From positions 1-10,125 of the forward strand of contig CAAGKO010000030.1 of the NCBI GenBank assembly GCA_900770445.1: DNA of 10,125 bases, in the 5' to 3' direction. Numbering within the stretch: position 1 is the first letter of the stretch; each line of letters begins with the position of its first letter. This document shows, in pieces, positions 5,254 through 10,125 of the stretch. Both the position numbers and the translations under genes were made by a program. Under the pieces are notes generated by a model. It had not been told where the DNA came from. It worked only from the letters and a program-made list of their open reading frames with translations, and made no database searches. Source of the stretch: an uncultured Oribacterium sp. (GTDB taxonomy: Bacteria; Bacillota; Clostridia; Lachnospirales; Lachnospiraceae).

Positions 5254-6645
5254 ATGAAAGTTACTACATTAAGAGAGATTTTCAAGAATAAAGAAGCCTA
5301 CTATGATCAGGAAGTGACGGTCGGCGGCTGGGTCCGCTCGAACCGTGATTCGAAGCAGTTCGGTTTCCTGACGATTTCCGATGGTACCTTCTTCACCCCG
5401 CTTCAGGTTGTATACCATGACACCATGGCGAACTTCCAGGAGGTGGCGAAGTACGGTGTCGGCGCGGCCGTCATCGTAAAGGGTAAGCTCGTGGCGACGC
5501 CGGATGCGAAGCAGGCGTTCGAGGTGCAGGCCGACGAGGTCATGCTCGAGGGTGCGTCCTCTCCGGACTATCCGCTGCAGAAGAAGCGTCATACGCTCGA
5601 GTACCTTCGTACGATCGATCATCTGCGTCCGAGAACCAACACCTTCCAGGCCGTATTTAAGATCCGTTCCCTGGTAGCGTTTGCAATCCATCAGTTCTTC
5701 CAGGAGCGCGGCTTCGTATACGTACACACACCGATCATCACCGCTTCCGATGCGGAGGGTGCGGGCGAGATGTTCCAGGTAACCACGCTTCCGCTCGATC
5801 AGGTTCCGATGACCGAGGACGGCAAGGTGGATTTCAGCCAGGATTTCTTTAACAAGAAGACGAGCCTCACGGTGTCCGGTCAGCTCTATGGCGAGACCTT
5901 CGCGCAGGCATTCCGCAACATCTACACATTCGGACCGACCTTCCGTGCCGAGAACTCGAACACACAGCGTCATGCTGCAGAGTTCTGGATGATCGAGCCG
6001 GAGCTTGCATATGCAGACCTCGATGATGTCATCCAGTGCGAGGAGGATATGCTGAAGTACATGATTCAGTATGTGCTGGACAATGCTCCCGAAGAGATGG
6101 CCTTCCTTAACCAGTTCGTCGACAAGGGACTGCTCGATCGTCTCCACCACGTTCTGAACTCCGAGTTCGCACGTGTGACCTATACAGACGCCGTAAACGA
6201 GCTCATGAAGCACAACGATGAGTTCGAGTACAAGGTAAGCTGGGGCGTGGATCTTCAGACCGAGCACGAGCGTTACCTCACCGAGCAGCTGTACAAGCGT
6301 CCGGTATTCGTAACGGACTATCCGAAGGACATCAAGGCCTTCTACATGAAGCAGAATCCGGATGGAAAGACCGTCGCTGCCGTTGACTGTCTCGTTCCGG
6401 GTATCGGCGAGATCATGGGCGGCTCACAGCGTGAGGAGGACTACGATAAGCTTCTGAAGCGCATGAACGAGATGGGCATGGAGATGGATCAGTATGATTT
6501 CTATCTCGATCTTCGTAAGTATGGTACGACGCGTCATGGTGGTTTCGGCCTCGGCTTCGAGCGTGCCGTGATGTACATCACCGGCATGTCGAACATCCGC
6601 GACGTGGTTCCGTATCCAAGAACCGTTGGTAACTGCGATATCTAA
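5254..6645 (+). CDS. asnS: Asparagine--tRNA ligase (463 aa)
   Basis: This cytoplasmic class IIb aminoacyl-tRNA synthetase charges tRNA-Asn with asparagine using ATP. The N-terminal OB-fold anticodon-binding domain (about 15-105) contains VTVGGWVRSNRDSK. The catalytic domain follows, with motif 2 around FRAENSNTQRHAAEFWMIEPE (230-250; the last residues mark AsnRS rather than AspRS), GGSQRE (389-394) and motif 3 GGFGLGFERAVMYITG (429-444), ending in the typical PYPRTVGN. The length equals that of bacterial AsnRS (E. coli 466). The start is supported by AGAGG six bases upstream. The gene has its own promoter and terminator and is a single-gene unit divergent from yhaO-yhaN. All expected motifs are present and nothing is truncated. 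Confidence 0.97.
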   Translation: MKVTTLREIFKNKEAYYDQEVTVGGWVRSNRDSKQFGFLTISDGTFFTPLQVVYHDTMANFQEVAKYGVGAAVIVKGKLVATPDAKQAFEVQADEVMLEGASSPDYPLQKKRHTLEYLRTIDHLRPRTNTFQAVFKIRSLVAFAIHQFFQERGFVYVHTPIITASDAEGAGEMFQVTTLPLDQVPMTEDGKVDFSQDFFNKKTSLTVSGQLYGETFAQAFRNIYTFGPTFRAENSNTQRHAAEFWMIEPELAYADLDDVIQCEEDMLKYMIQYVLDNAPEEMAFLNQFVDKGLLDRLHHVLNSEFARVTYTDAVNELMKHNDEFEYKVSWGVDLQTEHERYLTEQLYKRPVFVTDYPKDIKAFYMKQNPDGKTVAAVDCLVPGIGEIMGGSQREEDYDKLLKRMNEMGMEMDQYDFYLDLRKYGTTRHGGFGLGFERAVMYITGMSNIRDVVPYPRTVGNCDI

Positions 6646-6664
6646 ACAGATGATGAGCGCAATG

Positions 6665-6691
6665 CGCCGGGGCGATGCCCCGGCGTTTTTT
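6665..6691 (+). terminator. Rho-independent terminator of asnS
   Basis: CGCCGGGGC (6665-6673) pairs perfectly with GCCCCGGCG (6677-6685) around a short GAT loop, followed by six T residues (6686-6691). It begins 20 bases after the asnS stop codon. Confidence 0.95.
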
Positions 6692-6798
6692 GTTAAGATG
6701 AACCGGTTCGCCATATTGGATCACGATAAATTGTGTAATTATTACGAATCGCCTGTGTAAAATTCGTTAGTTTACTGTCAAAATAACCATTTTCTTAG

Positions 6799-6827
6799 TT
6801 AACATGCGGGACGTAGAGTGCTATACT
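6799..6827 (+). promoter_or_regulatory. Promoter of the glgC-glgD-spoVG operon
   Basis: TTAACA (6799-6804) and TATACT (6822-6827) are separated by 17 bases, each differing from the sigma-A consensus at one position. Transcription from about 6834 leaves a 45-base leader before the GTG start at 6879. Upstream, ACGAAT and ATTCGT form a 6-bp dyad with a 12-base gap at about 6749-6772, a possible operator. Confidence 0.75.
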
Positions 6828-6878
6828 ATGAACAGCTAGATATTTTTCTACTACTTATATTACTAATGAGGTGATGAC

Positions 6879-8153
6879 GTGATTAAAAAAGAAATGATCG
6901 CCATGCTGCTCGCTGGCGGCCAGGGCTCTCGCCTTGGCGTACTCACAAAGAATGTCGCAAAACCTGCTGTATCCTTCGGTGGAAAGTACTCTATCATCGA
7001 CTTCCCACTGTCGAACTGCATCAATTCAGGTGTAGATACCGTCGGCGTTTTGACACAGTACAAGCCTTTACGTCTGAATGCCCACATCGGAATCGGTATT
7101 CCGTGGGATCTGGATCGTAACAGAGGAGGCGTAACGATTCTGCAGCCGTATGAGTCGCAGAACGGTGCGGACTGGTTCTCAGGCACAGCAAACGCGATCT
7201 ACCAGAACATCGAGTATATCGATAATTACAGCCCGGAGTATGTACTCATCCTTTCCGGTGACCACATCTATAAGATGGATTATGAGGTTATGCTCGAGTA
7301 CCATAAGGCGATGAATGCCGACTGTACGATCGCGTCGATGCCTGTTCCGATGGAGGAGGCGAGCCGTTTCGGTATCACTGTAACCGATGAGAATAACCGT
7401 ATCATCGACTTCCAGGAGAAGCCGAAGGTACCGAAGTCAAATCTTGCATCCATGGGTATCTACATCTTCTCATGGCCGGTGCTCCGTGAAGCACTCATCA
7501 CGAACAAGGATGTTCCGGGTGAGGACTTCGGTAAGCACATCATCCCTTATCTTTTCAATAAGGGCAGCCGTATCTTCGCATATGAGTTTAACGGCTACTG
7601 GAAGGATGTCGGAACCCTGGAGTCCTACTGGCAGGCAAACATGGAGCTCGTATCGATCATTCCGGAGTTCAACCTCTACGAGGAGTACTGGAAGATCTAT
7701 ACCGATACGAAGAACCCGGCACCACAGTTTATTTCCCAGAACTCTCACGTAGAGCGCTGCATCATCGCAGAGGGCTGTGAGATTCACGGTGAGGTTCATA
7801 ATTCTGTCATCGGCGAGGGTGTCACCATCGAGTCCGGTGCAGTGGTGAACGATTCCGTTATCATGTCCGGTGCAATCATCGGTGCAGGCACCAGAATCGA
7901 TAAGGGCGTCATCGCACAGAACGTAAAGATCGGTCAGAACTGTGAGATCGGTGTCGGTGAGTTCGAGCCGAGTGTATATGATCAGAGAGTTTACAACGCA
8001 GAGCTGGCCACCATCGGCGAGAATTCTGTGATTCCGGACAATGTGAAGGTCGGAAGAAACACCGCAATCTATGGCGTAACGACAGCAGAGGATTATCCTG
8101 ACGGATTACTCGCAAGCGGCGGAGCAATCATTAAGGAGGACGGAACATTATGA
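6879..8153 (+). CDS. glgC: Glucose-1-phosphate adenylyltransferase, catalytic subunit GlgC (424 aa)
   Basis: It makes ADP-glucose and pyrophosphate from glucose-1-phosphate and ATP, the committed step of bacterial glycogen synthesis in the cytoplasm. The N-terminal nucleotidyltransferase domain carries LAGGQGSRL (11-19), the conserved lysine in AKPAV (K28), SGDHIYK (126-132, catalytic Asp128) and the sugar-phosphate-binding FQEKPK (178-183). The C-terminal left-handed beta-helix (about 290-400) shows hexapeptide repeats such as IGEGVTIESGAVV. The length fits the family. The start is GTG, chosen because GAGG lies seven bases upstream; the next ATG, at 6894, has no such site. The gene has its own promoter and overlaps glgD by four bases (ATGA). 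It retains the catalytic residues that GlgD lacks, so it is the active member of the pair. Confidence 0.96.
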   Translation: MIKKEMIAMLLAGGQGSRLGVLTKNVAKPAVSFGGKYSIIDFPLSNCINSGVDTVGVLTQYKPLRLNAHIGIGIPWDLDRNRGGVTILQPYESQNGADWFSGTANAIYQNIEYIDNYSPEYVLILSGDHIYKMDYEVMLEYHKAMNADCTIASMPVPMEEASRFGITVTDENNRIIDFQEKPKVPKSNLASMGIYIFSWPVLREALITNKDVPGEDFGKHIIPYLFNKGSRIFAYEFNGYWKDVGTLESYWQANMELVSIIPEFNLYEEYWKIYTDTKNPAPQFISQNSHVERCIIAEGCEIHGEVHNSVIGEGVTIESGAVVNDSVIMSGAIIGAGTRIDKGVIAQNVKIGQNCEIGVGEFEPSVYDQRVYNAELATIGENSVIPDNVKVGRNTAIYGVTTAEDYPDGLLASGGAIIKEDGTL

Positions 8154-9271
8154 GAGCGATAGGTATTATTTTAGCAGGTGGTAATAACAAGCGTATGCGG
8201 GAGCTTTCGAACAAGAGAGCGATCGCAGCGATGCCGGTAGCCGGATCCTTCCGTGCCATCGACTTCGCCCTTTCCAACATGTCGAACTCTCATGTTCAGA
8301 GAGTGGCTGTACTGACACAGTACAATTCCAGATCCCTGAACCAGCACCTTTCCTCCTCGAAGTGGTGGGATTTCGGTCGTAAGCAGGGTGGTCTGTATGT
8401 TTATACACCGACCATCACCGCAGAGCACAGCGATTGGTTCCGCGGCACCGCTGATGCACTGTATCAGAACCTCGATTTCCTAAAGCAGTCTCATGAGCCG
8501 TATGTTATCATCGCTTCCGGCGATGGAATCTACAAGCTCGACTACGCAAAGGTGCTCGAGCATCACATCAACAAGAAGGCAGATATCACCGTGGTTGTGA
8601 AGACCATGGAGCCGAACACGGATGTTTCCCGCTTCGGCTGCGTAAAGATGAACGAGGAGGGCCGTATCGTCGACTTCGAGGAGAAGCCGATTGCGACCGA
8701 CGCGAACACCATCTCCTGCGGTATCTACATCATCCGTCGTCGTCAGCTGATCGAGCTCCTCGAGAAGGCACACGATGAGGATCGTACCGATTTCGTCAGC
8801 GATATCCTGGTACGCTATAAGAACGTCAAGCGGATCTATGGTTACAAGATCGACACCTACTGGGCAAACATCGCGTCCGTCGAGTCGTACTATAAGACCA
8901 ACATGGATTTCCTGAACCGTGACATCCGCGAGTTCTTCTTTAAGGAGCTGCCGGGTATCTACACGAAGCTCGAGGATAACCCTCCTGCGAAGTATAATCC
9001 GGACTGCAACGTGCGTCACTCGATTCTCGCAAGTGGCTGTATCATCAACGGTACCGTCGAGAATTCCGTCCTGTTCCGTAAGGTTTATGTCGGAAACAAC
9101 TGCGTGATCAAGAACTCCATCATCCTGAATGATGTATACATCGGCGATAATACCGTCATCGAGAACTGTATCGTCGAGAGCCGCGACACGATTCGTGCCA
9201 ACACGACCTATATCGGTACGCCGGACGACATCAAGATCGTCGTGGAAAAGAATACACGATATCAGATGTAA
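8150..9271 (+). CDS. glgD: Glucose-1-phosphate adenylyltransferase subunit GlgD (373 aa)
   Basis: This is the GlgC paralogue found beside glgC in Firmicutes. It is thought to form a hetero-oligomer with GlgC and tune its activity. It has the same fold: nucleotidyltransferase domain, then a left-handed beta-helix (about 285-370). The active site is altered. The glycine loop reads LAGGNNKRM (8-16) instead of GGxGxRL, the catalytic-domain lysine of AKPAV is replaced (AAMPV, 26-30), and GDH reads GDG (124-126). The aspartate and the EKP motif (178-180) remain. The protein is therefore probably regulatory or weakly active. AAGGAGGA (8133-8140) lies inside the end of glgC, and the ATGA overlap indicates translational coupling. 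The stop is 15 bases before spoVG with no terminator between them. Confidence 0.95.
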   Translation: MRAIGIILAGGNNKRMRELSNKRAIAAMPVAGSFRAIDFALSNMSNSHVQRVAVLTQYNSRSLNQHLSSSKWWDFGRKQGGLYVYTPTITAEHSDWFRGTADALYQNLDFLKQSHEPYVIIASGDGIYKLDYAKVLEHHINKKADITVVVKTMEPNTDVSRFGCVKMNEEGRIVDFEEKPIATDANTISCGIYIIRRRQLIELLEKAHDEDRTDFVSDILVRYKNVKRIYGYKIDTYWANIASVESYYKTNMDFLNRDIREFFFKELPGIYTKLEDNPPAKYNPDCNVRHSILASGCIINGTVENSVLFRKVYVGNNCVIKNSIILNDVYIGDNTVIENCIVESRDTIRANTTYIGTPDDIKIVVEKNTRYQM

Positions 9272-9286
9272 CAGGAGGGCCGAAGC

Positions 9287-9562
9287 ATGCAGATAACAGA
9301 TGTACGGATCCGTAAGGTGGATAAGGAAGGCAAGATGAAGGCGATCGTCTCCATCACCTTCGATAATGAGTTCGTCATCCACGACATCAAGGTGATCGAG
9401 GGTGAGAAGGGTCTCTTCATCGCGATGCCGTCCAGAAAGACGGCGGACGGTGAGTACAGAGACATCGCGCATCCGATCAAGTCTTCGACCAGAGAAGCGA
9501 TCCAGGAGATCATCCTGGATAAGTATCAGGCGGAGATGATTTCCGAGACGGAAGGATATTGA
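9287..9562 (+). CDS. spoVG: Septation/stage V sporulation regulator SpoVG (91 aa)
   Basis: SpoVG is a small nucleic-acid-binding protein, first known for its effect on asymmetric septation in Bacillus and later as a global regulator in several Firmicutes. The opening MQITDVRIRKV and the segments VSITFDNEFVIHDIKVI (about 20-36) and GLFIAMPSRK (42-51) are hallmark SpoVG sequence, and the C-terminal helix STREAIQEIILDKY (about 67-80) matches the family. The length is usual. AGGAGGG (9273-9279) lies 7 bases before the ATG. It follows glgD by 15 bases and is closed by a strong terminator, so it is probably expressed with the glycogen genes. An internal promoter inside glgD cannot be excluded. Presence of spoVG does not by itself show that the organism sporulates. 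Confidence 0.97.
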   Translation: MQITDVRIRKVDKEGKMKAIVSITFDNEFVIHDIKVIEGEKGLFIAMPSRKTADGEYRDIAHPIKSSTREAIQEIILDKYQAEMISETEGY

Positions 9563-9574
9563 TTTCAATAGTAT

Positions 9575-9606
9575 ATGGCGCAGGGCGAGAGCCCTGCGCC
9601 ATTTTT
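9575..9606 (+). terminator. Rho-independent terminator of the glgC-glgD-spoVG operon
   Basis: ATGGCGCAGGGC (9575-9586) pairs over 12 bp with GCCCTGCGCCAT (9591-9602) around a GAGA tetraloop, and T9602-T9606 form the T-run. It begins 13 bases after the spoVG stop codon. Confidence 0.95.
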
Positions 9607-9865
9607 CGATAAGGGACTTCGGCAGGCGTCTCTTTTTGTTTGTTTGCCCACCCCCATTCGATTGCCTTTATCTATTTACTTATCGGCCCCGCCCCATGCA
9701 AACAAACAAAAATCGACGACCATACATCCTGACCGGGGGGATCCGATGAAAACCTGGTGATCGGAGTTTTAGGAAGGCAGCATATGAATTGTACCCCTTG
9801 TCAAGAACACAAGAGATTTTAGTTGCCCCAATTTTTAGACAGCTACGTGTATCACTGATCATGAC
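9607..9865. other. Gene-free region between the spoVG terminator and the repeat array
   Basis: No credible coding region is seen on either strand. Open frames here are short and lack ribosome binding sites, or begin inside the spoVG terminator. The stretch holds the 15-bp inverted repeat at 9633-9712, a TCCGAT/ATCGGA dyad (9742-9747/9760-9765) followed by GTTTT that could be a weak terminator, and an IS-end-like fragment at 9790-9841. Base composition shifts from GC-rich genes to mixed runs of C, A and T, consistent with old insertions or non-coding DNA. Confidence 0.6.
9633..9712. repeat. 15-bp perfect inverted repeat flanking 50 bases
   Basis: TTTTTGTTTGTTTGC (9633-9647) and GCAAACAAACAAAAA (9698-9712) are exact reverse complements. 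The 50 bases between them hold C-rich runs (CCACCCCC and GGCCCCGCCCC). T-runs lie on the outside 5' arm in both directions, so this is not a standard intrinsic terminator. It may be the ends of a very small miniature element, or a folded RNA. Confidence 0.7.
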
Positions 9866-9871
9866 GATTTC

Positions 9872-10125
9872 CGAATTTTTCACAAAAACTGTTTATAGCC
9901 TTCTTGCGCCATTAGGTTTTATGATCTTTGTTACAAACAAGCAATTTTCGACCTGAGCGACATTAGATGGTTTTCGCAAAGAAGAGATTTCAAAGCATGA
10001 TGCCATTATATTTTCTGAGATTTGTAACAAACAGAGCGTTTTCAAGATTCGTGCCATTAAGTGACTTTTACAAATCATGGATTTCGGGGATCTGTGCCAT
10101 TAGAACATTTCACAGACAGGGAAAT
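9872..10125. repeat. Degenerate phased repeat array, alternating 43- and 51-bp units
   Basis: Read on the minus strand, TAATGG (TAATGT in one copy) begins at 10102, 10059, 10008, 9965 and 9914, so the spacing is 43, 51, 43 and 51 bases. Every copy has TTTG at exactly positions 29-32 of its unit. The first four also have GAAA at about 17-21. The two 51-bp units share a perfect TTTGTnACAAA palindrome, and their eight extra bases fall after it. The 43-bp units have TTTGnnAAAA. Copies differ too much for a CRISPR array, and the periods are not codon multiples. The rightmost 23 bases may be the tail of another copy, so the array probably continues past the window. No gene lies within it. Function unknown; an array of protein-binding sites or a structured RNA are possibilities. 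Confidence 0.75.

Noticed and set aside
8480..9568. A 362-codon open frame opposite glgD and spoVG
   Set aside because: Both plus-strand genes are unmistakable full-length family members; the antisense product has no recognisable motif.
9575..9760. A short plus-strand frame after spoVG
   Set aside because: Its start codon lies inside the operon terminator hairpin and it has no ribosome binding site.
9784..9822. A 12-codon peptide frame with two cysteines behind AGGAAGG
   Set aside because: It is too short to support, and it overlaps the IS-end-like fragment, which explains the sequence at least as well.
9893..10078. A 61-codon minus-strand open frame through the repeat array
   Set aside because: Repeat periods of 43 and 51 bases break any common reading frame, there is no ribosome binding site, and the frame simply threads the repeats.
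9872..10125. CRISPR array at the right edge
   Set aside because: Repeats are far too diverged, the similarity covers most of the unit rather than an exact repeat with unique spacers, and no cas gene is visible.

Overview
The window looks like a chromosomal segment of a GC-rich member of the Clostridia, most likely Lachnospiraceae. The reasons are the glgC-glgD pair typical of Firmicutes, spoVG, a YhaO/YhaN-type nuclease/ATPase pair, strong AGGAGG ribosome binding sites, and a small protein resembling one I associate with that family. No rRNA, tRNA or CRISPR array is visible. The family-level placement is inference.

Layout. (1) 1-115: the 3' end of a group II intron, with the last 13 codons of its reverse transcriptase followed by domains V and VI. 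It ends a few bases beyond the stop codon of a small convergent gene. (2) 123-389 (-): a small hypothetical protein, diverging from (3) 596-1687 (+): a predicted membrane protein with two coiled-coil arms, followed by an imperfect direct repeat and a terminator usable in both directions. (4) 1883-5073 (-): a two-gene operon with a metallophosphoesterase (YhaO/SbcD-like) and a membrane-inserted SMC-like ATPase (YhaN/SbcC-like). The ATPase carries an unusual Gly/Ala-rich insert. (5) 5160-6691 (+): asnS with its own consensus promoter, a tandem 10-bp repeat/hairpin in the leader, and a strong terminator. (6) 6799-9606 (+): glgC-glgD-spoVG, tightly packed behind one good promoter and closed by a 12-bp GAGA-loop terminator. 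(7) 9607-10125: about 520 bases without a credible gene. It holds a 15-bp inverted repeat, an IS-end-like fragment, and an array of at least five degenerate repeats with alternating 43- and 51-bp spacing, probably running past the window edge.

How the genes work together. GlgC and GlgD should form the ADP-glucose pyrophosphorylase that commits glucose-1-phosphate to glycogen. GlgD lacks several catalytic-side residues and is probably the regulatory partner. SpoVG, a small nucleic-acid-binding regulator, is 15 bases downstream and probably on the same transcript. The YhaO/YhaN-like pair is translationally coupled and should act as one DNA-end-processing complex, with the ATPase anchored in the membrane. 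AsnS is housekeeping.

The most unexplained signal is the phased repeat array at the right edge. No complete new defence or mobile system is visible.
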